A program made the translations under genes and the position numbers. From an uncultured Ruminococcus sp. (lineage in GTDB: Bacteria; Bacillota; Clostridia; Oscillospirales; Ruminococcaceae), in the NCBI GenBank assembly GCA_902788785.1, contig CADALT010000002.1, forward strand, positions 88,668 to 152,667: a stretch of 64,000 nt of DNA, in the 5' to 3' direction. The notes beneath the pieces are model-generated. The model was not told where the DNA came from. It was given only the letters and a program-made list of their open reading frames with translations, and made no database searches. This document shows positions 53,616 through 63,457 of this stretch, in pieces (position 1 is the stretch's first letter; each line of letters opens with the position of its first letter).

Positions 53616-54776
53616 ATGAAGAATTTATTTAGTTTTTTGCTGTGCCTGTTCGTGGCGGTGGTGCTGGCTTACCAGATAAGCGGCAGGGGCGGCATATTTG
53701 TACTTTTCCTGCTGGGGGGAGCGCTGCTGTTCTCGCTGGCTATGCTTATCATTTCGGTAAAAAGCGTCAGGACCGAGCTTTCGCTGTCATCGGGCATAGT
53801 GAATAAGGGCGAGGGCTTCACGGCACATCTTGATGTGAACAAGAGCACATTACTGCCCACCAGCTTTATCGAGGTGACTTTTGCTTCCACACCGAATATC
53901 GGCATAAAGGACGAGGGCATGACCTATAAGTTCATCTGCTCCAAGCCTTACGGTGAAACTCTCGATGTTGAACTTGATGCGCAGCTTTGCGGTCTGGGCG
54001 AGGTCTTTGTGGAGAAGATAGTGCTGTGCGACTATCTGGGGCTGTTCAGGAAAAAACTCAATAAACTGCCCGAGAAGTGTACCATAAAGATATTGCCGAG
54101 GATACCCGACACCGGTTCACAGACCGAGGTCATAAGATCAGCCTCGGATAATGTGGTATTCGATGACAGCGATGAGGAGAGCGATGAGATCTCGCTGGTG
54201 CTTACAGGTGTGCCGGGTTACGAACACAGGGACTATGTCCCGGGTGATCCTCTAAAAAGGATAAACTGGAAGCTTTCTTCAAAGAAAGATCAGCTTATGG
54301 TAAGGCTGGATGAAAAGGTATCATCTTCCAGTCAGGTCATGCGTCTTGACCTTGTGCTTCCCGAGAAGCCCGAAAGGCGGCATTATGAGATATCCGATAA
54401 TATCATCGAGGCATCGCTGGCACTGCTTTCGATGCTGGTGATGTCGGGCTATGAGAGCGAGTTCAACTTCTGCCTTGACGGTGCATGGATAATGCAGCAG
54501 GTCAGTGATGAACAGACCCTGATACAGCTTCAGGATATGCTGGGCGGCATATCACCTTATAAGGACAGTGAGCGTGAACCCGACCACGAGATAAATCTCA
54601 AGGGCAAAGCGATGATGTGCCTGACCTCATGTACAGCCGATACTTCTGGAAAGTTCGCAGCACTGTGCGAAAGCCTGAACGGTTCTGTGATCGTCGCAAG
54701 GGACAGCGGACTTACTGCGGTGCGTCCCGATATGTGGATGGTCAGCAAGGAGTTTGAATTTACTAAACTAAGTTAA
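53616..54776 (+). CDS. DUF58 domain membrane protein
   Basis: 386 residues. Two membrane segments (about 4-22 and 27-46), an extracytoplasmic beta-rich part, then the DUF58 core: PGYEHRDYVPGDPLKRINWKLSSKKDQLMVRLDE near residue 200, the family signature. A partner of MoxR ATPases; precise activity unknown. Start is the ATG at 53616, four bases after the MoxR stop, with GGAGTG upstream. Followed after 13 bases by the transglutaminase gene. Confidence 0.92.
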   Translation: MKNLFSFLLCLFVAVVLAYQISGRGGIFVLFLLGGALLFSLAMLIISVKSVRTELSLSSGIVNKGEGFTAHLDVNKSTLLPTSFIEVTFASTPNIGIKDEGMTYKFICSKPYGETLDVELDAQLCGLGEVFVEKIVLCDYLGLFRKKLNKLPEKCTIKILPRIPDTGSQTEVIRSASDNVVFDDSDEESDEISLVLTGVPGYEHRDYVPGDPLKRINWKLSSKKDQLMVRLDEKVSSSSQVMRLDLVLPEKPERRHYEISDNIIEASLALLSMLVMSGYESEFNFCLDGAWIMQQVSDEQTLIQLQDMLGGISPYKDSEREPDHEINLKGKAMMCLTSCTADTSGKFAALCESLNGSVIVARDSGLTAVRPDMWMVSKEFEFTKLS

Positions 54777-54789
54777 GGGGGCGTGCGCC

Positions 54790-57093
54790 TTGAAAATCGA
54801 TAATATCAAGCTGGGAAACAAGGTCAGCGCTCTGCTTGAAAAATATTTCCTGCCGCTGCTGCTGGGCGCAGTGGTGATGAATGTTATATTCCAGACATAC
54901 TACAGATATTTCGTAGGTGTAGTGACTATAGGTTTCGCATTATATGAGATGTTTCTGTTCTGGTTTTTTGAAAAGCTTAAAAAGTGGAAGATACTGCGTT
55001 TCTTCGTGTACTGTGCCTTGGGTTTCGCAGTGCTTATGGGTTCATTTTACCTGATAGGCTACGGCTGGGCGAATACGGGTGTAAGCTTCATAGACTGGTT
55101 CTACGTCAACTCGCAGGAAGTCGGCTCGGTCTGGTACTATAATGTTTTCCTGTTCGTGGGACTGGGCTTCTTTATAATCTCGGTGCTGTACTACTTTACA
55201 GTCTATCGTTTCAGGATATTCGGTGTCATGCTGGTGACGATGTTCCCGTTCGTTATCTACGGCAAACGTTCGGATAATATATCCACCCTCAACCTGACTA
55301 TCATGATGACCACGTTCTTGGCGATGATGGTGCACCAGCATCTTGTGACTGATGATGCCAAGCGTACATCAAAGCTTAGAATAAATACGTCCTATACCAT
55401 TGCGGTGGCGCTGTTCGTCACCTTTGTGGGCGCAGTTACCATGGTGCTGCCAAAGCCCGACTATAGATCTGCCCTGGAAGAGGACAGGGGCATATTCAGA
55501 TTTCAGATGGGTTCCAACCGAACGGATTACGATGACCTCAACGATGTGTCATCGCCAAGATTCGGCGCTGATTCCACAGGTGAGATACTTTTCTATGCGA
55601 GATCGTCAAAGGATGAAGATGTGATATATCTCAGGCGTCAGTCCTTCGATGTGTTCCGCAACGATCAGTGGGAAAACGATGATGAGTATTACAGGTGGTA
55701 CGAGATGGGCGAAGACGGAGCGCAGCTGAGAGAATACCCTCGCCGCCCCGACAGAAGAAATGAGGAAAGCCTGGAAAAGTTTGTGGATAACGAGGTCAAT
55801 TCGCCGATGTATATCTACAAGCTCATCAAAAGGCTGGCTGAAACAGGCTACTACAAGGCTTATGGGCTGACAGAGGATATGTTCGGCAAGTACGGCGAGT
55901 ACAGCGACCATGCTTATCTGTCTCTCAGCGGCAATTACAATCCGAGCTATATCCCCGCACCGCTTATGGTAAATACTGACAGCCATGTATATGCCACAAA
56001 AATGGTACACGGCGAGGTCTACTATTCGGGCGGATATACACCCTCTCCGATGTCAGGCTACGGCGAGCTGGGCGTAAGCTACAGCTATTACGGAGAAAAT
56101 GTACCTGAGATCAGATATATCCGTGATATGCCGCTGAACTGGTATACTTTCAGGGAGCTCATGCAGGAAGCAGCGCATTACGGAGATATAAGCGAAAGCG
56201 AATACCAAAACGTGTGCAGGATCTATGATCTGTATACCAATACCGAGGGCGTTACCGAGGGCATCGAACAGCTTGCCCACGAGATAACCGACCCGTATGA
56301 CAATGATTTCGATAAAGCCAATGCTATAGTCGATTATTTTATGACCAACGGCTATATCTACGATATTGATTATATCCCCGAGGATGAGTCCATCGACTAT
56401 TTCCTGTTCGAGAGCAAAACGGGCATCTGTACAAGCTATGCATCTTCGATGGTGCTGATGGCAAGGGCGGTCGGACTGCCTGCACGCTATGTGGAAGGTT
56501 TTGCGGTCTTTGAAAAAAATGAGGAAGAGGAGCGCTCTTTCATCGTAAGAGACAGCCACGCTCATGCTTTTGTGGAGGTCTTTATCCCCGGCGTGGGCTG
56601 GGTAACTTTCGACCCTACTGTCCCCGATTATAAAGATCAGCAGATGAGACAGGGCGGCGGAAATGCCGCAGCTATCAGGACTTTCATCGACTATTTCAGC
56701 AGGATAGTTCTGTTTTTGGGCGTAGTGTTCGTGCTGGTGTTCATCGTCTTCCTTGACAGGATAGTTGAGCTGATATTCCGCATACGCTACAGGTTCACCA
56801 AGAAAAATTCCGATAGGGCACAGCTGATGTACCGACGCATACTGCGTCTGCTGGAAGTTTCTGCCGGAAGAAGTGTGAGAGTCAGGGGCATGACACCTTA
56901 CGAGGTGCTTGAACTGGCTAAGTCCCGTGGGGCAGAGATAAGCCGTGCGGTGGAGATCTTCGAGAAGGCGGCATTCGGCGGCTACGAGCCTGCTGATGTT
57001 GAGACCGAGGCGGCATACAGCTGTTACAAGCAAAGCTGGAAAGCCCTTGCAGGCAAGCTCAAAAAGCAAAAAGCAAAGCTTGGCACTGCATAA
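54790..57093 (+). CDS. Transglutaminase-like membrane protein (TgpA-like)
   Basis: 767 residues. Five to six N-terminal membrane segments (to about residue 220), an extracytoplasmic region with a transglutaminase core at about 470-610: KTGICTSYASSMVLMARAVGLPARYVEGF (Cys), SHAHAFVEVFIPGVGW (His) and TFDPT (Asp). One more membrane segment (about 635-660) is followed by a cytoplasmic DUF4129-like tail with YRRILRLLE and RGMTPYEVLELA. Start is TTG (54790-54792) with AAGGGGGC before it. Completes the MoxR-DUF58-transglutaminase set; a strong terminator follows. Confidence 0.92.
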   Translation: MKIDNIKLGNKVSALLEKYFLPLLLGAVVMNVIFQTYYRYFVGVVTIGFALYEMFLFWFFEKLKKWKILRFFVYCALGFAVLMGSFYLIGYGWANTGVSFIDWFYVNSQEVGSVWYYNVFLFVGLGFFIISVLYYFTVYRFRIFGVMLVTMFPFVIYGKRSDNISTLNLTIMMTTFLAMMVHQHLVTDDAKRTSKLRINTSYTIAVALFVTFVGAVTMVLPKPDYRSALEEDRGIFRFQMGSNRTDYDDLNDVSSPRFGADSTGEILFYARSSKDEDVIYLRRQSFDVFRNDQWENDDEYYRWYEMGEDGAQLREYPRRPDRRNEESLEKFVDNEVNSPMYIYKLIKRLAETGYYKAYGLTEDMFGKYGEYSDHAYLSLSGNYNPSYIPAPLMVNTDSHVYATKMVHGEVYYSGGYTPSPMSGYGELGVSYSYYGENVPEIRYIRDMPLNWYTFRELMQEAAHYGDISESEYQNVCRIYDLYTNTEGVTEGIEQLAHEITDPYDNDFDKANAIVDYFMTNGYIYDIDYIPEDESIDYFLFESKTGICTSYASSMVLMARAVGLPARYVEGFAVFEKNEEEERSFIVRDSHAHAFVEVFIPGVGWVTFDPTVPDYKDQQMRQGGGNAAAIRTFIDYFSRIVLFLGVVFVLVFIVFLDRIVELIFRIRYRFTKKNSDRAQLMYRRILRLLEVSAGRSVRVRGMTPYEVLELAKSRGAEISRAVEIFEKAAFGGYEPADVETEAAYSCYKQSWKALAGKLKKQKAKLGTA

Positions 57094-57103
57094 TAAGAGT
57101 AAA

Positions 57104-57135
57104 AAAACGGACAGTTTCACCTGTCCGTTTTCTTT
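57104..57135. terminator. Bidirectional terminator between the transglutaminase and rRNA methyltransferase genes
   Basis: AAAACGGACAG / CTGTCCGTTTT stem (57104-57114 / 57121-57131), T-rich on both sides; the two genes converge here. Confidence 0.92.
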
Positions 57136-58315
57136 ATGCTTTTTTTATCAGCCCCACAACAGTCTCGATGCCCATGGTGTGCGGAAACATATCGACAGGC
57201 TGTATGTACGTTGCCTTGTAGCCCGATCTTGTCAGTGTTTTAAGGTCACGTTCGAGCGTTTCTATCTTGCAGGAAACATAGACTATCTTTTTCGGTGCGA
57301 GCTTTGCTGTACAGCCCAGAAATTCCCTTGTGGCACCTGCACGGGGAGGATCCATCATCAGTATGTCAAGACCTTCGCCACGGCTTGCCATAGCCTGCAT
57401 GAAACGTCCTGCGTCGTCGTTGAAAAAGCGGATATTCTCCAGCTTGTTGAGTGCGGCATTCTCTGCGGCATCTTTGCAGGCGGACTTGTTAAGCTCCACA
57501 CCTGTGACGCAAGCGCCGTTTTTAGCACAGATGATGCCTATTGTACCCGTGCCGCAGTACGCATCTATGAGAGTATCTCCCTCGGAGATATCTGCCGCCT
57601 TTACTGCACAAGTGTACAATTTTTCGGTCTGTATTGGATTGACCTGATAGAACGAAGCAGGGGATATCCTGAAACGGCAGCCGCAGAGTTCATCTTCGAT
57701 ATGGCCGCTGCCGTAAAGCACCATGCTGCGCTTGCCAAGGGTCAGGGGCATACCGTCGGGACAGACGTTCTGCACTATCGTGGTTATCTCGGGGTGGGCA
57801 GAAAGCAAAGCTTTCACCAGATTTTTCGAGGACGGCAGCATCGCACCCGAGGTCACCAGCACCAGCATTATCTGCCCCGTGGTCGGGGAGGTGCGTATCA
57901 GGGTGTGGCGCAGTATGCCCTTGCCCGTGCGCAGGTCGTATGGCGATATGCGCATATCTTTCATAAGCTTTTTCAGTGTGCGCACTATGGGCGCAGCGTG
58001 GACATCTTCAAGCATACAGTCATCCACCGTGACCATCTTCTGACCCGATGATTGGAATATGCCCGAGATTATACGCTTTGAACGGTCAAGCCCGTAGATG
58101 TTCTGCACCTTGCAGCGATAGTTGTAGGGCTCGTCCATGGGTATTATCTCATTGACCTTGCAGAATTTTGAAAGCATACGTTCAGCCTTTTGCTGTTTTC
58201 TTTCAAGCTGTGCCTTGTAGCTTTCAGAATGCTGACATCCGCCGCAGCGTTTGAAGCATTTGCAGGCTTTTTCGCCTGTTTTGGGGTCAATGTATATCTT
58301 ATTGTGTTCAGACAT
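57134..58315 (-). CDS. 23S rRNA (uracil-5-)-methyltransferase, RlmD/RumA family
   Basis: 393 residues. An N-terminal Cys set (CKCFKRCGGC at about 18-27) for a [4Fe-4S] cluster, SAM site DAYCGTGTIGI near 250, catalytic DPPRAG near 323, and the nucleophile Cys in YVSCKIETLERDL near 348. The usual VSCNP is VSCKI here. Methylates U747 and/or U1939-type positions in 23S rRNA; the family has several members per genome and this one cannot be placed exactly. The TRAM domain is not obvious. Confidence 0.9.
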   Translation of the reverse strand: MSEHNKIYIDPKTGEKACKCFKRCGGCQHSESYKAQLERKQQKAERMLSKFCKVNEIIPMDEPYNYRCKVQNIYGLDRSKRIISGIFQSSGQKMVTVDDCMLEDVHAAPIVRTLKKLMKDMRISPYDLRTGKGILRHTLIRTSPTTGQIMLVLVTSGAMLPSSKNLVKALLSAHPEITTIVQNVCPDGMPLTLGKRSMVLYGSGHIEDELCGCRFRISPASFYQVNPIQTEKLYTCAVKAADISEGDTLIDAYCGTGTIGIICAKNGACVTGVELNKSACKDAAENAALNKLENIRFFNDDAGRFMQAMASRGEGLDILMMDPPRAGATREFLGCTAKLAPKKIVYVSCKIETLERDLKTLTRSGYKATYIQPVDMFPHTMGIETVVGLIKKA

Positions 58316-58348
58316 AGAAACTCCTTGTAATAAATAACGGTGGGCTGT

Positions 58349-59398
58349 TTACACTATCATCATCGAGTCGCCGAATGAGAAGAACCTGTATTTTTCTTCC
58401 ACCGCAGTTTTGTAAGCCGCCATGGTGTTCTCGTAACCTGCGAATGCCGATACCAGCATTATCAGCGTGCTTTCGGGCAGGTGGAAGTTGGTGATAAGTC
58501 CGTCCAGCACCTTGAACTCAAAGCCGGGATATATGAATATCTCCGTGAAACCGTCGCAGGGACGTATGTCGCCGTAAAGCGCAGCTACACTCTCCAGCGT
58601 GCGGCATGATGTGGTGCCCACAGCGATGACCCTGCCGCCCTCGGCTTTCGTGCGGTTTATCAGTTCAGCTGTTTTTGCAGGCAGCTCATAGTGTTCACGG
58701 TGCATTTTGTGATCGAGGACCTTATCTTCCTTTACGGGACGGAAAGTGCCCAGACCCACATGGAGGGTCACATAGGCGATATTCACGCCCCTTGCCTCCA
58801 GATCCTTCAGCTGCTCTTTTGTAAAGTGCAGACCTGCCGTGGGCGCAGCCGATGAGCCGATCTCGTTGGAATATACGGTCTGATAACGCTCCTTGTCATT
58901 GAGCTTTTCGGTGATGTACGGAGGCAGCGGCATCTGACCTATCTCATCAAGGGCAGCAAAGAAATTCGTATCCCCGTTTACCTCGAAACGTGCGATACGG
59001 TTGCCGTCTTCCAGTACCTCGGTTATCTCCGCCGTCAATAGACCCTCACCGAACACAAAGCGCCTGCCGACCCTTGCTTTCTTGCCTGGGCGGCAGAGTA
59101 TCTCCCATTCGAGATTTCCTCTCTGCTCCACCAGCAGAAATTCGATGAACGAGTGAGTATCCTCTGTTTCACCGTAGATACGTGCAGGCAGCACCCTCGA
59201 ATCGTTGAGCACCAGCAGGTCACCTTTTTTCAGGTGGTCGCATAGATTGTAGAAGTGATCGTGGCTGACCTCGCCCGTTTTGCGGTCAAGGCACAAAAGT
59301 CTGGAGGCATTTCTGGGCTCTATTGGGGTCTGTGCGATCAGCTCTTGCGGAAGATCGTACCAGAAATCTGATTTTTTCATGTTGTTAAGATCAAGCAT
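58349..59398 (-). CDS. queA: S-adenosylmethionine:tRNA ribosyltransferase-isomerase
   Basis: 349 residues. FWYDLPQELIAQTPIEPR near the start, LLVLNDSRVLPARIYG, EFLLVE, APTAGLHFT near 205, YVTLHVGLGTFRPV near 226, and a C-terminal TNFHLPESTLIMLVSAFAG. It builds the epoxyqueuosine ring on tRNA wobble G34. The start at 59398 has AGGAG eight bases upstream. tgt is not adjacent. Confidence 0.97.
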   Translation of the reverse strand: MLDLNNMKKSDFWYDLPQELIAQTPIEPRNASRLLCLDRKTGEVSHDHFYNLCDHLKKGDLLVLNDSRVLPARIYGETEDTHSFIEFLLVEQRGNLEWEILCRPGKKARVGRRFVFGEGLLTAEITEVLEDGNRIARFEVNGDTNFFAALDEIGQMPLPPYITEKLNDKERYQTVYSNEIGSSAAPTAGLHFTKEQLKDLEARGVNIAYVTLHVGLGTFRPVKEDKVLDHKMHREHYELPAKTAELINRTKAEGGRVIAVGTTSCRTLESVAALYGDIRPCDGFTEIFIYPGFEFKVLDGLITNFHLPESTLIMLVSAFAGYENTMAAYKTAVEEKYRFFSFGDSMMIV

Positions 59399-59438
59399 CT
59401 TTACATCTCCTATATCAATAAACAAAAATAAACAAAAT

Positions 59439-59975
59439 TTATTCGGAAGTGCCGAATATCATCATGAGAGCATAATCATGATGTTTGAATGTAATAAAAT
59501 AAGCGCCGAAAATGATGCCCATATATGCTCCTGAAACAGCCCGGTTGGTATTGAAGGCAACATCGGAGTTATCATCGAGCAAATATATGCTGTCCGGCTC
59601 ACCCAGATACCGGCTGATATCTCTTAAAAACTTATCGGCAGCTGCCCGGGCTTTCTCAGAGGATGTATATGAGGAGTCGATACTGTCACGGAGATACTGC
59701 CTGATGTCGCAGTCATGGCGTTTGAGCCCCAGTCTCAGGCTGTTCACATCATCGGCGGTATAATAAGAATAGCATCTCATATAGCTTAACAGCCGTTTTT
59801 TGAAGGACTCTTCAAGTTTCGAGATATCGCCGTCCTCTATAAAGAAAATATCTGCATCCAGAGTGGTGAATCCACGGCAGGAAAGTGACAGCTCGTCCGA
59901 AAGGACATCAACGACACCTGCCAGAAAACCCGTCTGTTCCTTTTCGGTATCAAAACCCCAGTATTCTTTGCTCAT
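59439..59975 (-). CDS. Orphan cytoplasmic protein
   Basis: 178 residues, not recognised. Acidic, helix-rich, with WGFDTEKEQTGFLAGVVDVLSDELSLSCRG near the start and GAYMGIIFGAYFITFKHHDYALMMIFG at the end, where a hydrophobic patch could be a buried strand pair. The ATG at 59975 has AAGGAG eight bases upstream; a longer frame reaches 60026 but its start lacks a site. Divergent from the lysine riboswitch. queA lies 40 bases downstream and could share the transcript. Confidence 0.6.
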   Translation of the reverse strand: MSKEYWGFDTEKEQTGFLAGVVDVLSDELSLSCRGFTTLDADIFFIEDGDISKLEESFKKRLLSYMRCYSYYTADDVNSLRLGLKRHDCDIRQYLRDSIDSSYTSSEKARAAADKFLRDISRYLGEPDSIYLLDDNSDVAFNTNRAVSGAYMGIIFGAYFITFKHHDYALMMIFGTSE

Positions 59976-60032
59976 GGGCATATCTCCTTCTTGATAATTT
60001 ACAAAATAGTAATAATTTTCTTCCATAGGCTA

Positions 60033-60061
60033 TTGACAAGTCGGAAAATATCTGTTATTAT
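60033..60061 (+). promoter_or_regulatory. Promoter of the lysine riboswitch / asd
   Basis: TTGACA (60033-60038), 17 bases, TATTAT (60056-60061). Confidence 0.83.
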
Positions 60062-60072
60062 ATGTTTCAGAA

Positions 60073-60254
60073 CAGATAGAGGTGCGGTAAAGATCAGTAG
60101 CACCGTCCGACTCACTCAAGGGTCAAGGCTTCCACAGCTGATGGGCGATGCGAAAGGCGATACTGCCGAAGCTCTGGACGTGGGATGTCCTCTGCTGACT
60201 GATGGTTCAACAGATCATCGGTTGTCATCATGCTTTATGATGGAGTGCTATCGG
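60073..60254 (+). ncRNA. Lysine riboswitch (L-box)
   Basis: AGATAGAGGTGCGG near 60074, GTAGCACCG near 60098, CAAGGGTCAAGGC near 60117, GATGCGAAAGGCGATACTGCCGAAG near 60147-60171 and GGAGTGCTATC near 60242 match the lysine-riboswitch core; GATAG (60075-60079) pairs with CTATC (60248-60252) to close P1. The unit ahead of asd (lysine/diaminopimelate synthesis) fits its use. Lysine binding is expected to cut expression of asd; a terminator follows. Confidence 0.93.
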
Positions 60255-60298
60255 CGAGTTTTTTATTTTGCCAACATTCTTAATTATAATGTATGATG

Positions 60299-60323
60299 CG
60301 CCGGTTTTCAACCGGTTTTTTTG
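60299..60323 (+). terminator. Terminator of the lysine riboswitch platform
   Basis: CCGGTT / AACCGG stem (60301-60306 / 60310-60315) with a three-base loop and seven T. Confidence 0.8.
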
Positions 60324-60425
60324 TTATTTGTCAAATTTTTATGTTTTGCGCAAATCTATCGCATATACAAAATGTATTATTGTCGGATATGACGGCTTGC
60401 GTGAAAGGAAAAGGAGTTTTTTAGT

Positions 60426-61511
60426 ATGGAAAAGAAGTTCAAGGTCGGTATCATCGGTGCAACAGGTATGGTTGGTCAGAGATTTTCTCTGATACTCGAT
60501 AAGCATCCGTGGTTCGATGTAGTATGTCTGGCAGCTTCTCCCAGAAGTGCAGGCAAGACTTATAAGGAAGCAGCAGGCAGCAAGTGGAAGCTGGCTGACC
60601 CAATGCCCAAGTCCATGGAAGATATGGTAATAATGAACGCAGAAGAGGATGTTGAGAAGATCGCATCTATGGTCGATTTCGTATTCTGCGCAGTTGATAT
60701 GAAGAAGGATGAGATCAGAGCACTGGAGGAGAAGTATGCAAAGGCTGAGTGCCCCGTAGTTTCCAACAACTCTGCTCACAGACACACTGATGATGTTCCT
60801 ATGGTGATCCCCGAGATCAACCCCGAGCACATCGAGATCATCCCTTCACAGAGAAAGAGACTCGGCACAAAGAGAGGCTTTATCGCTGTTAAATCCAACT
60901 GCTCACTGCAGAGCTATGTACCTGCACTGGCACCTCTGCACGACAAGTTCAAGGTAACAAAGGCTCTTGCCTGCACATATCAGGCTATCAGCGGCGCAGG
61001 CAGAACTTTCGAGACATGGCCCGAGATACTGGATAACGTTATCCCTTATATCGGCGGCGAGGAAGAGAAGAGCGAGCAGGAGCCTATGAAGATCTGGGGT
61101 AAGATCGAAGGCGACAAGATCGTTGACGCTACAACTCCCAACATCACAGCACAGTGCCTGAGAGTGCCCGTTTCCGACGGTCATACTGCTGCTGTATTCG
61201 TAAGCTTCGAGAAGAAGCCTACCAAGGACGAGATACTCAAGGCTTGGAAGGAGTTCGCAGGTGTTCCTCAGGAGATGCAGCTGCCCAGCGCTCCCAAGCA
61301 GTTCCTCAACTACTTCGAGGAGAATGACAGACCTCAGGCTAAGCTTGACAGAAACCTCGAGGGCGGTATGGCTGTATCCATCGGCAGACTGAGAGAAGAT
61401 TCTCAGTATGACTACAAGTTCGTTTGCCTGTCCCACAACACACTGAGAGGTGCTGCAGGCGGCGCTGTTCTGCTGGCTGAACTGCTGGCTGCAAAGGGCT
61501 ATTTTGACTGA
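60426..61511 (+). CDS. asd: Aspartate-semialdehyde dehydrogenase
   Basis: 361 residues. Rossmann motif GIIGATGMVGQRF at the start, SNNSAHR near 115, active-site Cys in KSNCSLQSY near 157, and GRLRED near the end. Reduces aspartyl phosphate to the semialdehyde, the branch point of lysine, threonine and methionine synthesis. The length and motif spacing fit the archaeal/yeast-like Asd branch. AAAGGAG precedes the ATG. Own terminator; dapA follows as a separate or read-through unit. Confidence 0.96.
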   Translation: MEKKFKVGIIGATGMVGQRFSLILDKHPWFDVVCLAASPRSAGKTYKEAAGSKWKLADPMPKSMEDMVIMNAEEDVEKIASMVDFVFCAVDMKKDEIRALEEKYAKAECPVVSNNSAHRHTDDVPMVIPEINPEHIEIIPSQRKRLGTKRGFIAVKSNCSLQSYVPALAPLHDKFKVTKALACTYQAISGAGRTFETWPEILDNVIPYIGGEEEKSEQEPMKIWGKIEGDKIVDATTPNITAQCLRVPVSDGHTAAVFVSFEKKPTKDEILKAWKEFAGVPQEMQLPSAPKQFLNYFEENDRPQAKLDRNLEGGMAVSIGRLREDSQYDYKFVCLSHNTLRGAAGGAVLLAELLAAKGYFD

Positions 61512-61544
61512 TCTGTCCCTAGGATAAGAAAGCATGGACAGTAT

Positions 61545-61593
61545 AAAGCCCTTTGAGCAGGGGTATCCCTATAAGAGCTTTAAGGGCTTTTCT
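61545..61593 (+). terminator. Hairpin between asd and dapA
   Basis: AAAGCCCTT / AAGGGCTTT stem (61545-61553 / 61582-61590) around an inner small hairpin, tail TCTG. Confidence 0.75.
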
Positions 61594-61674
61594 GTCTGTT
61601 TGATACTATAACACACGATGCCATGTAAAAGCACATGACAATGACGATAATATTCCCGAATAAGGAGAATAATC

Positions 61675-62571
61675 ATGAAGAAGACTATTTTCACAGGCGC
61701 AGGCGTGGCTATCGTCACACCTATGAACGCCGATGGTTCAATTAACTTCGATAAGCTGGGCGAGCTGATCGACTGGCAGATCGAAGAGGGTACCGATGCC
61801 ATCATTATTTGCGGTACCACAGGTGAAAGCGCTACCATGATCGATGAAGAGCATATCGATTGCATAGATTATGCGGTGAAGAGAGTTGCTCACAGAGTAC
61901 CTGTTATAGCAGGTACAGGATCAAACCACACCGATTATGCGGTAGGTCTTTCCAAAAAGGCTCAGCTGCTGGGCGCTGATGCTCTGCTGCTGGTAACACC
62001 TTACTATAACAAGACCTCACAGAAGGGTCTTATCACCCACTATACAACGATCGCTAACGCTGTAGATCTCCCGATAATACTCTACAACGTACCTTCCAGA
62101 ACCGGCGTGAATATCCTTCCCGAGACTCTGAAAGAGCTCTCTAAGATAGATAATATCGTTGCTGTTAAGGAAGCTACAGGCAATATCTCCCAGATCGCAA
62201 GAGTTGCGGCTCTCTGCGGCGACGACCTGGATATCTATTCGGGCAACGATGACCAGATAGTTCCTATCATGGCACTGGGCGGCAAGGGCGTTATCTCGGT
62301 ACTTTCAAACTGTATGCCCAAGGAGACCCACGAGATCACACAGCTGTGTCTGGATAACAAGTTCCCCGAGGCACAGGCAAGAATGAACAAGGTGCTGGAG
62401 TTTGCAAATTCCAACGGACTGTTCTGCGATGTTAACCCTATCCCCGTAAAGGAAGCCCTGAACATCATGGGCTGGGACGTAGGCGAGTGCAGACTGCCAC
62501 TGGTAAGAATGGACGATGATAAGATCGCAAAGCTCAAAGCTAAGATGCAGGAGCTGGGTCTTGTAAAGTAA
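61675..62571 (+). CDS. dapA: 4-hydroxy-tetrahydrodipicolinate synthase
   Basis: 298 residues. GTTGES near residue 46, TPYYNKTSQKG near 110, YNVPSRTGVNI near 140 and the Schiff-base Lys in VAVKEATGN near 168. Condenses pyruvate with aspartate semialdehyde. AAGGAG precedes the ATG. Supplies diaminopimelate and lysine with dapB and asd. Confidence 0.97.
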   Translation: MKKTIFTGAGVAIVTPMNADGSINFDKLGELIDWQIEEGTDAIIICGTTGESATMIDEEHIDCIDYAVKRVAHRVPVIAGTGSNHTDYAVGLSKKAQLLGADALLLVTPYYNKTSQKGLITHYTTIANAVDLPIILYNVPSRTGVNILPETLKELSKIDNIVAVKEATGNISQIARVAALCGDDLDIYSGNDDQIVPIMALGGKGVISVLSNCMPKETHEITQLCLDNKFPEAQARMNKVLEFANSNGLFCDVNPIPVKEALNIMGWDVGECRLPLVRMDDDKIAKLKAKMQELGLVK

Positions 62572-62583
62572 AAGAACAAGTAT

Positions 62584-62612
62584 AAGAGGGCGGAGCGTTC
62601 TGCCCTCTTTTT
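62584..62612 (+). terminator. Terminator after dapA
   Basis: AAGAGGGC / GCCCTCTT stem with TTTTTA tail. Confidence 0.88.
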
Positions 62613-62698
62613 ATAAAGGCTCATCTTCACCCTCACTGAGGATCAGACGATTTTTCGGGCATGATGATAGAGCAATAATACGAAAGGAAGTTTTAAAA

Positions 62699-63457
62699 AT
62701 GACAAATATAGCTATCTGCGGCGCAAGCGGACATATGGGCAAGGTCATTGCTGAGGTCATAAGCGGCCGTGATGACTGCAAGGTAATAGCAGGCATAGAT
62801 AAAGTAACGGCGCAGTACGGAGATTTCCCGATCTTCTCAACAGTGGGCGAGCTTAACGTAAAGCCCGATGTCATCATCGACTTTTCGCACCCTGTTCTGC
62901 TGGACGACCTGCTGAATTACTGCCTGGCAAACGGCACAGCGCTGGTAATAGGTTCAACAGGCTATGATGAAGAGCAGACTGCAAAGATCAAGAAGGCAGC
63001 AGCGCAGATACCGCTGTTTTTCACCTTCAATATGTCACTGGGAATCAACCTGCTTTCAGACCTGGCAAGAAGGGCAACAAAGATACTGGGCGAGCAGTTC
63101 GATATCGAGATAATCGAGAAGCACCATAACCAGAAGCTGGATGCACCCTCGGGTACAGCAATAATGCTGGGAAATGCCATCAACGAGGAGCTTAACAACA
63201 GATGTACCTATACCTATGACAGACATTCTGTCAGGGCAAAGAGGGGCAGAAACGAGATAGGAATGCATTCAGTCAGGGGCGGCACTATCGTAGGCGAGCA
63301 TGAGATAATATTTGCAGGCAGAGATGAAGTAATATCCTTGAAGCATGAAGCGCACTCGAAGTCGGTATTTGCGGTAGGAGCGGTAAATGCGGCAGTATAC
63401 CTGTTTGGAAAGCAGGCAGGGCTTTATACGATGAGCGATCTTATCGAGAATTCATAA
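62699..63457 (+). CDS. dapB: 4-hydroxy-tetrahydrodipicolinate reductase
   Basis: 252 residues. NAD(P) loop GASGHMGKV at the start, DFSHP near 62, GSTGYDEEQ near 83, and the catalytic segment EKHHNQKLDAPSGTA near 141 with the DapB His and Lys. HDAPR-type reduction completes the first steps to diaminopimelate. AAAGGAAG precedes the ATG. Confidence 0.96.
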   Translation: MTNIAICGASGHMGKVIAEVISGRDDCKVIAGIDKVTAQYGDFPIFSTVGELNVKPDVIIDFSHPVLLDDLLNYCLANGTALVIGSTGYDEEQTAKIKKAAAQIPLFFTFNMSLGINLLSDLARRATKILGEQFDIEIIEKHHNQKLDAPSGTAIMLGNAINEELNNRCTYTYDRHSVRAKRGRNEIGMHSVRGGTIVGEHEIIFAGRDEVISLKHEAHSKSVFAVGAVNAAVYLFGKQAGLYTMSDLIENS